This document shows positions 42,665-51,240 of a stretch of 64,000 nucleotides of DNA, piece after piece. The DNA lies in assembly GCA_016787645.1 (NCBI GenBank), contig JAEUUF010000022.1, forward strand, positions 558,001 through 622,000. Direction: 5' to 3'. Position numbers and translations under genes: made by a program. Under the pieces are notes generated by a model, which saw only the letters and a program-made list of their open reading frames with translations, did not search any database and was not told where the DNA came from. Position 1 is the first letter of the stretch. The number at the start of each line of letters is the position of its first letter. Origin of the DNA: Cyclobacteriaceae bacterium (GTDB taxonomy: Bacteria; Bacteroidota; Bacteroidia; Cytophagales; Cyclobacteriaceae).

Positions 42665-44779
42665 TCACGACAGCACTTGATAGACGATCAATGCGGATGT
42701 GTACGCGAGACCCGTCATGTAAAATAATTGTGCCAGTGGCCACTTCCAGCCTTTCGTTTCCCGCTTAACGATAGCCAATGTACTCATGCACTGCATCGCC
42801 AGGGTGTAAAAGACAAGAAGAGAAAAGCCCACAGCGGGCGTAAACCGGGGACCGCCCGTTTCAGGATTGATCTCGTCTTTCAACCGGTCTTTAATAGTGG
42901 CACTCTCATCGGTGCTGCCCAGGCTATAGATGGTCGCAATCGTACTCACAAAGACTTCACGGGCGGCAAATGACGTAATGAGTGCGATACCAATCTTCCA
43001 GTCAAAACCCAACGGACGAATGGCGGGCTCCATCCACTTCCCGATTGTGCCTGCATAGGAGTGTTCGAGTTTGTAAGCCGCCACCCGGTTTTCATATTCC
43101 TGTTCCGTCAGCCGTAGATTAGCCGTTTGCTCACTCACCGTCTTGCGGGCATTGTTCATGACGTCCAGGGGGCCATAACTCGCCAACACCCAGAGGATGA
43201 TGGATACGGCGATGATAACTTTCCCTGCCTCCACAACAAACGCCTTTGTCTTCTCCACAATGGTGAACCCCACATTCGACCATTTGGGCATCCGATAGGT
43301 CGGCATCTCCATCACCAGGTAGCTGCGCTCTTTTACCTGGACAATTGCTTTCATCAGCAATGCCGAAAGCAAGGCGGCCACAAAACCGAGCAGGTACAAA
43401 CCCATCAACGCAACACCTTGCAGGCTAATGAATCCCAGGAGCCGGACCTTGGGAATAATGAGGGCTACGAGGATCGCAAAAACGGGAAGTCGCGCCGAAC
43501 AGCTCATCAGCGGGGTCACAAAAATTGTAATCAGGCGATCCTTCCAGTTGTCAATGGTGCGCGTGGCCATAATCGCCGGAATAGCACAGGCCATGCCCGA
43601 AATCAAGGGAACAACACTCCGTCCACTGAGTCCAAATTTCCGCATGATCTTGTCCATCAGGAACACCACGCGTGACATGTACCCTGTTTCCTCAAGCACG
43701 GAAATAAATGCGAAGAGGATGGCAATTTGCGGAATGAAAATAATTATGCCGCCGATGCCGGGTACAATACCACTCGAGATCAATTCAAACAGGGGGCCCT
43801 CCGGCAATTTCTTGGCGAGATAGCTGCTCAGTCCTGCAAAACCCCTGTCGATCGCATCCATCGGAATCTGAGCGAGGGCAAACACGGATTGGAAAATGAG
43901 GAAAAGGATGGCAAAAAAGATCGTATAGCCCCAGATCTTGTGCGTGAGAATTTTATCCAGTTTGTTCGACCCGCCTTTCCAGTCCTTCCGGGGGGACTTG
44001 ACAATGACGCCATCCAGGATGCTTTGAATAAATGCGTAGCGATGTATGGTCTCCACACCCTGGAACTTGTGCGGGAAGAAATCATGGCGACGAGCTACCT
44101 CTTTGATAAACGTACGGTCGGTCGGGGAAAGGAAGGTTAGGTTGTCAACCTGCTGAAGATATTGAAAGGCTTCGTAGGGTGTGGAAAGATGGAAGTGATC
44201 CTGTACTTCACTTACTGCGGACTCGCCCAGGTTGGTCGGGCTGAACACATGTTGTGACGGAACTTCAACTCCACGGGCAAGTACCCGCTTGAGCTGTTCG
44301 ATCCCGCGGCCTTCCCGCGCGTTGATCATCACCACCGGAAGGCCCAGGGCGGCAGACAATTTCTTGATGTCCAGGCTAAGTCCTGATTTTGCGGCCAGGT
44401 CCATCATATTAAGCGCCAGCACCACAGGAAGTTTCAGGTCAACCAGCTGGGTCAGCAACAACAAGCAGTTCTTGAGATTCGTGGCATCGGCAATTACCGC
44501 CACGGCGTCAGGATAATCCGGGTTGCGACGATTGGTAAGAATTTCGACCACGATCTTCTCATCCAGGGTTCGCGGGTAAAGACTGTAGATCCCTGGCAAG
44601 TCAATAATTTCTGCATCGGTCTCTGCATCAAGTTCGCAGCGACCGGTCCGCTTATCAACCGTGATCCCTGGAAAATTCCCGATCTTCTGTTTCAATCCGG
44701 TGAGTTGATTGAAGAGCGATGATTTTCCTGAATTGGGTTTCCCGACCAGGGCAATCTTTTGGCGAGTTCCCGGTGCCAT
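42665..44779 (-). CDS. feoB: Ferrous iron transporter FeoB
   Basis: A 704-residue inner-membrane Fe(II) importer. The N-terminal G domain has G1 GKPNSGKSSL at 13-22, a Thr-containing switch in NFPGITVDKR, G3 DLPG near 60 and G4 NMMD near 123. The membrane part starts near residue 280 with two Gate repeats: GYMSRVVFLMDKIM plus MACAIPAIMATRTI, and later SFAAREVFVSTIATIY. Cys in MACAIP and MSCSARLP are at the usual pore positions. It overlaps feoA by 1 bp (TAATG). Confidence 0.97.
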   Translation of the reverse strand: MAPGTRQKIALVGKPNSGKSSLFNQLTGLKQKIGNFPGITVDKRTGRCELDAETDAEIIDLPGIYSLYPRTLDEKIVVEILTNRRNPDYPDAVAVIADATNLKNCLLLLTQLVDLKLPVVLALNMMDLAAKSGLSLDIKKLSAALGLPVVMINAREGRGIEQLKRVLARGVEVPSQHVFSPTNLGESAVSEVQDHFHLSTPYEAFQYLQQVDNLTFLSPTDRTFIKEVARRHDFFPHKFQGVETIHRYAFIQSILDGVIVKSPRKDWKGGSNKLDKILTHKIWGYTIFFAILFLIFQSVFALAQIPMDAIDRGFAGLSSYLAKKLPEGPLFELISSGIVPGIGGIIIFIPQIAILFAFISVLEETGYMSRVVFLMDKIMRKFGLSGRSVVPLISGMACAIPAIMATRTIDNWKDRLITIFVTPLMSCSARLPVFAILVALIIPKVRLLGFISLQGVALMGLYLLGFVAALLSALLMKAIVQVKERSYLVMEMPTYRMPKWSNVGFTIVEKTKAFVVEAGKVIIAVSIILWVLASYGPLDVMNNARKTVSEQTANLRLTEQEYENRVAAYKLEHSYAGTIGKWMEPAIRPLGFDWKIGIALITSFAAREVFVSTIATIYSLGSTDESATIKDRLKDEINPETGGPRFTPAVGFSLLVFYTLAMQCMSTLAIVKRETKGWKWPLAQLFYMTGLAYTSALIVYQVLS

Positions 44780-45012
44780 TAGTCAAGGATAATGATAGTG
44801 GCCGCTTCGTCCAGCCGCAGGGACAGGTCAAATCCAGAAATGTTTACACAAACCGGATCGCCAAAAGGAGCGCTGAAATTAAAGTGCACAACCGTGCCGG
44901 GAAGGAATCCCATCTCCAGTAGTTTAACAGATAGCTGCTCATCTGTAAAGCCGGAGATAACTGCCGTTTCGCCGGGCTTCATGGATGCAACAGATTTGGA
45001 GACAACCGACAC
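44779..45012 (-). CDS. feoA: Ferrous iron transport accessory protein FeoA
   Basis: A 77-residue SH3-like cytoplasmic protein that supports FeoB. ISGFTDEQLSVKLLEMGFLPGT and FGDPVCVNISGFDLSLRLDEA are typical of FeoA. The start taken is GTG at 45010-45012, which gives the usual ten residues before KPGE; an ATG at 44980-44982 is an alternative. A palindromic iron-box-like sequence lies 3 bp upstream. First gene of the feoAB unit. Confidence 0.93.
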   Translation of the reverse strand: MSVVSKSVASMKPGETAVISGFTDEQLSVKLLEMGFLPGTVVHFNFSAPFGDPVCVNISGFDLSLRLDEAATIIILD

Positions 45013-45015
45013 TCT

Positions 45016-45034
45016 ATTTAGAACAAGTATAAAT
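45016..45034. promoter_or_regulatory. Iron-box-like palindrome upstream of feoA
   Basis: The 19-bp sequence ATTTAGAACAAGTATAAAT has outer arms ATTTA/TAAAT, with 6 of 9 paired positions symmetrical. It lies 3 bp from the feoA start. Position and AT-rich symmetry suit a Fur- or DtxR-type iron repressor, which is inferred. Confidence 0.4.
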
Positions 45035-45102
45035 AATGGACGAATATAGGGTGTACAGGACTTTCCTGAAAATAATGGTTCCTTGCGCTAAACGAGAAGA
45101 AA

Positions 45103-45252
45103 ATGTCGGCAAAGAGCAAAAGAAAAAAGAAGGAGAAGAGTGCTCCGGTAAAGAAGAGAAGCGAAGAAGTGGAACCCCGCGATGAATCAGCGGACAATCT
45201 GAATTTCGGGGGACTGCCTCCCCGTAACCTCAAGAAGAACCTGGGTTGCTGA
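45103..45252 (+). CDS. Short Lys-rich protein with KKNLGC tail
   Basis: A 49-codon frame, ATG at 45103 and TGA at 45250-45252. The product begins MSAKSKRKKKEKSAPVKKRS, then an acidic stretch (EEVEPRDESADNL), then the ordered end NFGGLPPRNLKKNLGC. The sharp change from low-complexity basic to a compact, hydrophobic/Gly-containing tail is unlike random sequence. I have a weak recollection of similar tails in Bacteroidota small proteins. It fills an otherwise empty gap between divergent feoA and the next minus-strand gene. Function unknown. Confidence 0.55.
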   Translation: MSAKSKRKKKEKSAPVKKRSEEVEPRDESADNLNFGGLPPRNLKKNLGC

Positions 45253-45283
45253 ACGGGCAAACCCAAAAGTTGCCCAGAACGCC

Positions 45284-45481
45284 CTAGAATTGAGCTCTGA
45301 GGTTCTTTTCAGGCTGTAGTGCTTTCCGAATCTGCTCCATCGCCTGGTTTCGCTTTCTCCGGTCCTGGACTTTTGATTCCTGCCTGAGGATTTCACGGAT
45401 GTAGTCCATCACCTTCTCCATCTGGATGTGGTCCATGGCATCCAGGGACTCCAGGATGGCCAGTTTTCGCAATGTTTTCAT
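45284..45481 (-). CDS. Small helical hypothetical protein
   Basis: A 65-residue, highly charged, probably all-helical protein: MKTLRKLAILESLDAMDHIQ, then MEKVMDYIREILRQESKVQD, then a basic tail. It has the shape of small Bacteroidota proteins that accompany other genes, or of an antitoxin N-terminal part, but no toxin gene is adjacent. The ATG at 45481 is used; 17 further codons upstream are low-complexity (Thr run) and improbable. Function unknown. Confidence 0.65.
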   Translation of the reverse strand: MKTLRKLAILESLDAMDHIQMEKVMDYIREILRQESKVQDRRKRNQAMEQIRKALQPEKNLRAQF

Positions 45482-45576
45482 ATTCGTAGTGGTGGTTGTG
45501 TAAATAACGGAATTCAACACCCTGTAGTTCAAGTGATAAGACGCTATTTAACCGGAACTTGACCTGGAGGTAACAC

Positions 45577-45597
45577 CCCGTGAATACGGGATTTTTA
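45577..45597 (+). terminator. Terminator-like hairpin upstream of a lipoprotein gene
   Basis: CCCGT (45577-45581) pairs with ACGGG (45586-45590) around a GAAT loop and is followed by ATTTTTA. No plus-strand gene ends close upstream (the nearest is 325 bp away), so it may be a leader element of the lipoprotein gene, whose ATG is 16 bp further. Confidence 0.4.
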
Positions 45598-45612
45598 TTA
45601 ACTTTTCCTCCT

Positions 45613-46320
45613 ATGTCAACGTTGCGCTTATTCCAGGTTTACCCCGGCCTGTTGGGTATCCTAATTTTTACGGCTTGTGGAACTGCTTCAACCGATCAAA
45701 AATCTAAGTCGGAGGCCTTTGACTCGGTGAAGATCACCCCCTATTCCGGCAATACGGCCGTCGCCATGACCCATGAGGTCCGTGACTTTGATTCGTGGCT
45801 GAAAGCCTATCTCAGGATGTCGGATCCCGATTCCCGGCTTAGTGTTTTTTCCAGCCCGGAAGATCCTAACCTGATCACGGTGTTTGAGCTTACCAAAAGT
45901 CACGAAGAGGCCCGCACCTTATTCACTTCACCTGAATTCAGGCAAACGCTGGAAGAAGAAGGGGTAACCACGGCGCCATTGCTCAATTATTTCGACATCA
46001 AGTTTCGCATGAGCGTTCCCACAGAAAAAAAGTATCGCCTCGGCGTATCCCACGAAGTGAGCGACTATGATCATTGGAAAAAGATCTTCGATCAGGACGA
46101 GCCGGTCCGTACCAAAGCAAACCTGGAGTTACGCGCTATTTCGACCAATGCCGACAACCCCAATATGGTCAACATCCTTTTTGCCACCGATGACATCGAC
46201 AAAGCAAAAGAGGTGATCAACTCCGAGGAACTCCGTAAACGAATGACAGAAGCCGGTGTTCGCACCGAACCGGTCTTTGCCGTATTTCGTGTTCCCGAAC
46301 ACCTCAATCAACAGCCGTAG
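45613..46320 (+). CDS. Lipoprotein with two tandem ferredoxin-like (ABM-type) domains
   Basis: A 235-residue lipoprotein with lipobox FTAC near residue 22. Two copies of one module follow. Copy one has MTHEVRDFDSWLKAYL, EDPNLITVFELTKSHEEART and FRQTLEEEGVTTAPLLNYFD. Copy two has VSHEVSDYDHWKKIFD, DNPNMVNILFATDDIDKAKE and LRKRMTEAGVRTEPVFAVF. The pattern is that of dimeric alpha/beta-barrel domains related to ABM monooxygenases, here fused into a pseudo-dimer. No catalytic residue is evident, so a binding role is as likely as an enzymatic one. The start is set by the lipobox. Confidence 0.8.
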   Translation: MSTLRLFQVYPGLLGILIFTACGTASTDQKSKSEAFDSVKITPYSGNTAVAMTHEVRDFDSWLKAYLRMSDPDSRLSVFSSPEDPNLITVFELTKSHEEARTLFTSPEFRQTLEEEGVTTAPLLNYFDIKFRMSVPTEKKYRLGVSHEVSDYDHWKKIFDQDEPVRTKANLELRAISTNADNPNMVNILFATDDIDKAKEVINSEELRKRMTEAGVRTEPVFAVFRVPEHLNQQP

Positions 46321-46394
46321 GGCAACAAACCATACTGGCTGGTTTGTGCCCCGGAAGGCGGCCTCTCCTATTTCATAATGACTTCACGAAGGCC

Positions 46395-46402
46395 TAATTT
46401 TG
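46395..46402 (+). promoter_or_regulatory. TAnnTTTG promoter of the M20 peptidase gene
   Basis: TAATTTTG matches exactly, 24 bp upstream of the ATG at 46427. An in-frame TTG at 46400 lies within it and is rejected as a start. Confidence 0.5.
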
Positions 46403-46426
46403 GCACTTCCTCAACGGCATTTACCC

Positions 46427-47794
46427 ATGAGCACCGTAAAAGATCACATCGAAAAAAACAAAGAGAAGTACTTATCCGAACTGTTCGACTTGCTCCGCAT
46501 CCCTTCTGTCAGTGCAGACAGTAAGCACAAAGATGACGTTCGCAAAGCGGCCTTGTTTGTCATGAATAAACTCAAGGAAGCCGGGGCCGACAAGGTTGAA
46601 CTGATGGAGACGGGCGGGCACCCCATTGTATTTGGAGAGAAAACCGTTGACCCTTCCCGGCCTACCGTTCTGGTATACGGGCATTACGATGTTCAGCCCC
46701 CAGATCCTCTCGCCTTATGGAACTCTCCTCCTTTTGAACCTACGGTCCGCGATGGAAAGATCTATGCGCGCGGATCGTGCGATGACAAAGGACAGGTGTA
46801 TATGCATATCAAGGCGCTTGAGATCATGATTCAGCAGAACGATGTTCCCTGCAACATCAAGTTCATGATCGAAGGAGAAGAAGAAGTAGGTTCAGCCAAT
46901 CTGGGTGCCTTTGTGAAAGCCAACAAAGCCAGGCTGAAAGCCGATGTCATCCTTATTTCTGATACTGCGCTTATCTCCCTGAATCAACCCTCCATTACTG
47001 TGGGCCTTCGTGGCCTGAGTTACATGGAGGTCCAGGTAACCGGACCCAATCGTGACCTGCACTCCGGAGTTTACGGTGGAGCAGTGGCAAACCCCGTCAA
47101 TGTCCTGTGCCAGATGATTGCTTCGCTGCATGATCAAAATGGCCGCGTTAACATACCGGGATTCTATGATGATGTCGCTGAGCTATCTACAGCTGACCGT
47201 GCCGCCCTTAACAAAGCGCCATTCGATCTCGACGAATACAAGAAGGAGCTTGGAATTGCGGAGGTACAAGGTGAAAGAGGTTATACTACGCTGGAGCGAA
47301 CCGGGATACGGCCCACCTTAGACGTTAACGGAATATGGGGTGGCTACACAGGTGAAGGAGCCAAGACCGTATTGCCTTCTACCGCCTCCGCCAAAATTTC
47401 GATGCGGCTCGTGCCAAACCAGCATCCTGACAAGATCACTGAACTCTTCACGCGCCATTTCAAATCAATCGCCCCCCGGTCGGTTTCAGTCAATGTGATA
47501 GCCCACCATGGTGGCGAAGCCGCTGTTACACCCACCGACTCCACTGCTTTCCGGGCAGCAGCAAGGGCTTTTGAAGAGGTTTGGGGCAAAACCCCCATTC
47601 CAACCCGTGATGGCGGAAGCATCCCGATTGTAGCCCTGTTCAAAAAGGAATTGGGGTTGGATACCGTGCTGATGGGTTTTGGTCTTGATTCGGATGCCTT
47701 GCATTCTCCCAACGAGCATTATGGGATACAGAACTTCCTGATCGGCATCGAGACGATTGTCGCCTTTCACCGGCAATTTGGTGGGACACGATGA
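46427..47794 (+). CDS. M20 family dipeptidase
   Basis: A 455-residue cytoplasmic zinc peptidase of the M20/carnosinase type. Metal ligands are visible: His in VLVYGHYDVQPPDP near 86, the bridging Asp in ARGSCDDKGQVYMH near 119, and the Glu pair in MIEGEEEVGS near 152; the catalytic Asp is in YDVQPP. The dimerisation domain spans about 200-330 (GLRGLSYMEVQVTGPNRDLH). The last ligand is in SPNEHYGIQNF near 434. It probably cleaves dipeptides taken up or released by proteolysis. Confidence 0.94.
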   Translation: MSTVKDHIEKNKEKYLSELFDLLRIPSVSADSKHKDDVRKAALFVMNKLKEAGADKVELMETGGHPIVFGEKTVDPSRPTVLVYGHYDVQPPDPLALWNSPPFEPTVRDGKIYARGSCDDKGQVYMHIKALEIMIQQNDVPCNIKFMIEGEEEVGSANLGAFVKANKARLKADVILISDTALISLNQPSITVGLRGLSYMEVQVTGPNRDLHSGVYGGAVANPVNVLCQMIASLHDQNGRVNIPGFYDDVAELSTADRAALNKAPFDLDEYKKELGIAEVQGERGYTTLERTGIRPTLDVNGIWGGYTGEGAKTVLPSTASAKISMRLVPNQHPDKITELFTRHFKSIAPRSVSVNVIAHHGGEAAVTPTDSTAFRAAARAFEEVWGKTPIPTRDGGSIPIVALFKKELGLDTVLMGFGLDSDALHSPNEHYGIQNFLIGIETIVAFHRQFGGTR

Positions 47795-47846
47795 GGTGCG
47801 GAACTCCCGGGGGCGGATGTTCGTTCAACTCTAATCTGAATCGCTT

Positions 47847-49883
47847 GTGAAGAAATACTTTCTCATCTCCTGCCTTTCGCTCCTGTGGGCATATTCCCAC
47901 GCACAGATACTTGAACCTGCGCAATGGAGCGTTGCCCCGTCCGTGACATCGGCCAAGGCCGGAGAGGTCATTGACATTCGATTTACAGCCGTGATCGATA
48001 AGAACTGGTATCTGTACTCCAATGAGTTCGATTGCGACGATGGCCCGATCAAGACCACGATCAATTTCGTGCCACATGGCAGTTATGAACTCGTGGGCGG
48101 ATTGGTTGCTGTGAACCCCATTAAGAAGCACGATGACACCTTTGAATGTGACATCAAGATTTTCAAGGGCAAGGGCGAGTTCGTTCAGAAAGTGAAGCTC
48201 CTTGGTTCTCCATTAAAAATCCAGGGCAACTACGATTACCAGGTCTGCAGTGATGTGGATGGAAAATGTATACCCTTCGACGAAGACTTTACTGTCAACG
48301 TGCAAGTCATTGGCGGCATTACGGTGCAAGATGCCGGCACTCCGCAGAACCCATTTGCTACTCCCTCGGTTACGCCCATTCAAGCTGCACCAGCCAAAGG
48401 TCCACTCCTCGACAAGTCAATTCTGGAGGGCGAAGCAACCATCCGTGAGGAGTCACTCTGGGGTTACCTGGTATTTGCCTTCCTGCTGGGATTAACCTCG
48501 CTCATCACGCCATGCGTCTTCCCGATGGTGCCCATGACGGTTACTTTCTTCCTCCGTGACAACCAGACCAAAAAGGAAGGTATTCGGAAAGCCATCATTT
48601 TTGGATTTTCAATTATCCTGATCTACACGCTTGCAGGAACCTTGTTCGCTGTGCTCCTGGGTGCGGAGGGTTTGAACGCACTCGCCACTCATTGGATACC
48701 CAACCTCCTTGTATTTGCGGCCTTCATCGTCTTTGCATTGTCCTTTTTTGGATTGTTTGAAATCACCGCTCCCTACAAGTTGGTCAACAAGGCCGATCAA
48801 CAGGCAGAAAAAGGCGGACTTGTCGGCGTGTTCTTTATGGCCGCAACTCTCGTTCTGGTTTCCTTTTCATGCACGCTGCCCATTGTCGGTAACGTCGTGG
48901 TACTTGCCGCTGGCGGGCAAGTCCTGAAGCCCATCCTGGCCATGTTCTCCTACTCACTTGCCTTCTCTATCCCTTTCACGCTCTTCGCCATTTTCCCGGA
49001 GTGGATCAAGGGCATGCCCAAATCCGGCGGATGGCTCAATTCGGTGAAGGTGACCCTTGGCTTTCTCGAGCTTGCCCTGTGCCTTAAGTTCTTCAGCATT
49101 GCCGACCAGGCCTATCATTGGGGACTCCTGGACAGGGATGTCAACCTCGCACTATGGATCGTCATTTTTGGATTGCTTGGCGTCTACCTGCTCGGAAAGT
49201 TGCCCATGAAAGGTGATACACCGACTGACCACTTGACGGTACCACGGCTTTTGTTGTCTACCCTGGTATTCTCTTTTGTCGTGTACCTGATCCCCGGGTT
49301 GTGGGGTGCGCCACTCAAAGCATTGGCCGGCTATTTGCCTCCCATGTACACGCACGATTTTAACCTTGCGGAAGATCAGCAGCGCGTCGGAGACCTCGCC
49401 GGTTGTGAGCAGCCTAAATATGCCGACTTCCTGCACCTGCCTCACGGACTATCGGGATATTTTGATTATGAGCAGGCGTTGGCCTGTGCGCGTCAGCAAA
49501 AGAAACCCCTGTTTATAGACTTTACCGGTCATGGCTGTACCAACTGCCGTGAAATGGAAGCCGTGGTTTGGAGTGATCCTAATGTGCTGAACAGATTGCG
49601 TAATAACTTCGTGGTGGTGGCGCTATACGTAGACGATAAGACGTTGCTTCCGGAAAACGAATGGTATGTCTCGGCCTATGACAAGAAAGAGAAGAAAACC
49701 ATCGGCAAGCAAAATGCGGATCTGCAGATTACTCACCTGGACAACAATGCACAGCCCTTCTATGTCCTCGTCGGCCCCGATGAGCGCGTACTCGCCTGGC
49801 CCTATGGGTACGACCGCAACCCAGCCAATTTCATTGACTTCCTGGAGCGTGGCCAATCGAAGTACAAATCCCTTTACCCGTAG
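47847..49883 (+). CDS. dsbD: Thiol:disulfide interchange protein DsbD
   Basis: A 678-residue protein that carries electrons from cytoplasmic thioredoxin to periplasmic proteins. The start is GTG at 47847, with signal peptide KKYFLISCLSLLWAYSHAQ. The N-terminal DsbD domain (to about 170) has YQVCSDVDGKCIPF. The eight-helix central domain has the Cys pair in ITPCVFPMVPMT and SFSCTLPIVG. The C-terminal thioredoxin domain has TGHGCTNCREMEAVVW near 570. All expected cysteines are present. It stands before an M23 peptidase and a patatin/barrel gene. Confidence 0.95.
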   Translation: MKKYFLISCLSLLWAYSHAQILEPAQWSVAPSVTSAKAGEVIDIRFTAVIDKNWYLYSNEFDCDDGPIKTTINFVPHGSYELVGGLVAVNPIKKHDDTFECDIKIFKGKGEFVQKVKLLGSPLKIQGNYDYQVCSDVDGKCIPFDEDFTVNVQVIGGITVQDAGTPQNPFATPSVTPIQAAPAKGPLLDKSILEGEATIREESLWGYLVFAFLLGLTSLITPCVFPMVPMTVTFFLRDNQTKKEGIRKAIIFGFSIILIYTLAGTLFAVLLGAEGLNALATHWIPNLLVFAAFIVFALSFFGLFEITAPYKLVNKADQQAEKGGLVGVFFMAATLVLVSFSCTLPIVGNVVVLAAGGQVLKPILAMFSYSLAFSIPFTLFAIFPEWIKGMPKSGGWLNSVKVTLGFLELALCLKFFSIADQAYHWGLLDRDVNLALWIVIFGLLGVYLLGKLPMKGDTPTDHLTVPRLLLSTLVFSFVVYLIPGLWGAPLKALAGYLPPMYTHDFNLAEDQQRVGDLAGCEQPKYADFLHLPHGLSGYFDYEQALACARQQKKPLFIDFTGHGCTNCREMEAVVWSDPNVLNRLRNNFVVVALYVDDKTLLPENEWYVSAYDKKEKKTIGKQNADLQITHLDNNAQPFYVLVGPDERVLAWPYGYDRNPANFIDFLERGQSKYKSLYP

Positions 49884-49888
49884 TTTCG

Positions 49889-49896
49889 TAATTTTG
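49889..49896 (+). promoter_or_regulatory. TAnnTTTG promoter of the M23 peptidase gene
   Basis: TAATTTTG matches exactly and ends 5 bp before the TTG start at 49902. Confidence 0.45.
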
Positions 49897-49901
49897 CCGC
49901 G

Positions 49902-51200
49902 TTGAAAGAATTCATAACGCGTAGGAAGAAGTGGTTAATCCTTCTGGCCATCCTGGCTGGAATTCTCGTGATCAGTGTCCCTCTCATTGACCAGGTTTCC
50001 CTTGCCTATTTCCGTGAAGGTGACTTTCAGCAGGATACCGTAAAGCGTACCGAGAAAGAGATTGAACAACTTTTCGGCATGATGGTCAATCACCTCCATG
50101 TGACTCAGGATCATATTCGGCGCGACCAGCGTTTTGTCGATTTGCTCAATGGCTTCGCGGTAAACCCGGCAGCTTATCAGCAACTTCATCTGATTCCGAG
50201 ACAAACTTTTGATTTCCGGAAGATTGCCGTCAACAAGAAATATACCCTGATCGCTGAACGGGACAGTGTTCGCACCTTGCGCGCGCTCATCTACGAATCT
50301 TCACCGATCGATTATTTCATCTTTCACTTTGGGGATTCAGTCTGGGTTGAGGCGGGGCACAGGACTGTAGAGATTCGGGAACGGGAAGTAGCCGGAGTTA
50401 TTGGTTCCACCCTGGCAGAAACCATTGGGGTGATTGGCATTTCACCCGAACTCACCAACCGATTTGTGGACATTTTTGCCTGGCAGATCGATTTTCAGCG
50501 GCTTCAGCGCGGTGACCGTTTCAAACTTTTCTATGAGGAGCAAGTGGTGGAAGGACAGATCATTGGCATCGGCCGAATTCTTGGTGTTTTCTTTGAGCAT
50601 GCCCGCCAACCCTACTACGCCATCCCTTTTGAGCAGGGCGAGGGACTTGACTTTTATGACTATGAAGGGAACAGCCTCAGAAAGGCGCTGCTGAAATATC
50701 CCATAGAATTCACGCGGATCAGTTCACGATTCAACCCACGTCGTTTTCATCCTATCGCCCAGGTATTTCGTGCGCACAAAGGAACAGATTTTGCCGCCCC
50801 CGCCGGTACACCAATACGGAGCGTCGGGGATGGTGTGGTGCTGGAGGCACGTTATAATGGGAACAATGGTAATTATGTTAAAATCCGACACAACAGCACC
50901 TACAGCACGCAATATCTTCACATGTCCAAGATAGCTTCCGGATTGCATCCGGGTGACCGTGTGACGCAGGGAGAAACCATCGGATTTGTAGGAAGCACAG
51001 GACTCGCTACGGGCCCGCATCTTTGCTATCGTTTTTGGAAGAATGGTGTACAGGTGGACGCGCTGCGCGTCGAATTGCCACCCTCACAGCCCGTGAAAGC
51101 TGACTACTTTACACAGTTCGAGGCGGTTCGCCTCCAGGTCATCCGTCGTCTGGACAAGATCATCCTGCCGGAGCCTCCCTTGGCCGTTATCCAAAACTAA
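49902..51200 (+). CDS. M23 (LytM-type) peptidase with Cys in the HxH motif
   Basis: A 432-residue envelope protein. The start is TTG at 49902, then an N-terminal membrane anchor (WLILLAILAGILVISVPLI). Residues about 60-270 are a linker/OapA-like region and the M23 domain follows (about 285-410). Zn ligands His and Asp are in HKGTDFAAP and the catalytic His in YSTQYLHMSK, but the usual HLH is HLC in TGPHLCYRFWKNG. Cys can bind zinc, so activity is not excluded; I recall this variant from other Bacteroidota M23 proteins. It probably cuts peptidoglycan cross-bridges. It follows dsbD by 18 bp. Confidence 0.9.
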   Translation: MKEFITRRKKWLILLAILAGILVISVPLIDQVSLAYFREGDFQQDTVKRTEKEIEQLFGMMVNHLHVTQDHIRRDQRFVDLLNGFAVNPAAYQQLHLIPRQTFDFRKIAVNKKYTLIAERDSVRTLRALIYESSPIDYFIFHFGDSVWVEAGHRTVEIREREVAGVIGSTLAETIGVIGISPELTNRFVDIFAWQIDFQRLQRGDRFKLFYEEQVVEGQIIGIGRILGVFFEHARQPYYAIPFEQGEGLDFYDYEGNSLRKALLKYPIEFTRISSRFNPRRFHPIAQVFRAHKGTDFAAPAGTPIRSVGDGVVLEARYNGNNGNYVKIRHNSTYSTQYLHMSKIASGLHPGDRVTQGETIGFVGSTGLATGPHLCYRFWKNGVQVDALRVELPPSQPVKADYFTQFEAVRLQVIRRLDKIILPEPPLAVIQN

Positions 51201-51240
51201 ACTTCCATCTTATCCGCGTGGCCGGTAACTTAGGGGCGCC

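Noticed and set aside
45284-45481. Antitoxin half of a toxin-antitoxin pair
   Set aside because: The protein is small and helical, but no toxin-like frame is adjacent on either side, so only a hypothetical protein is claimed.
46400-46402. TTG as start of the M20 peptidase (with similar TTGs at 6427, 34352 and 35824)
   Set aside because: These TTG triplets are part of TTTG in promoter-like elements and each has a better ATG shortly downstream.
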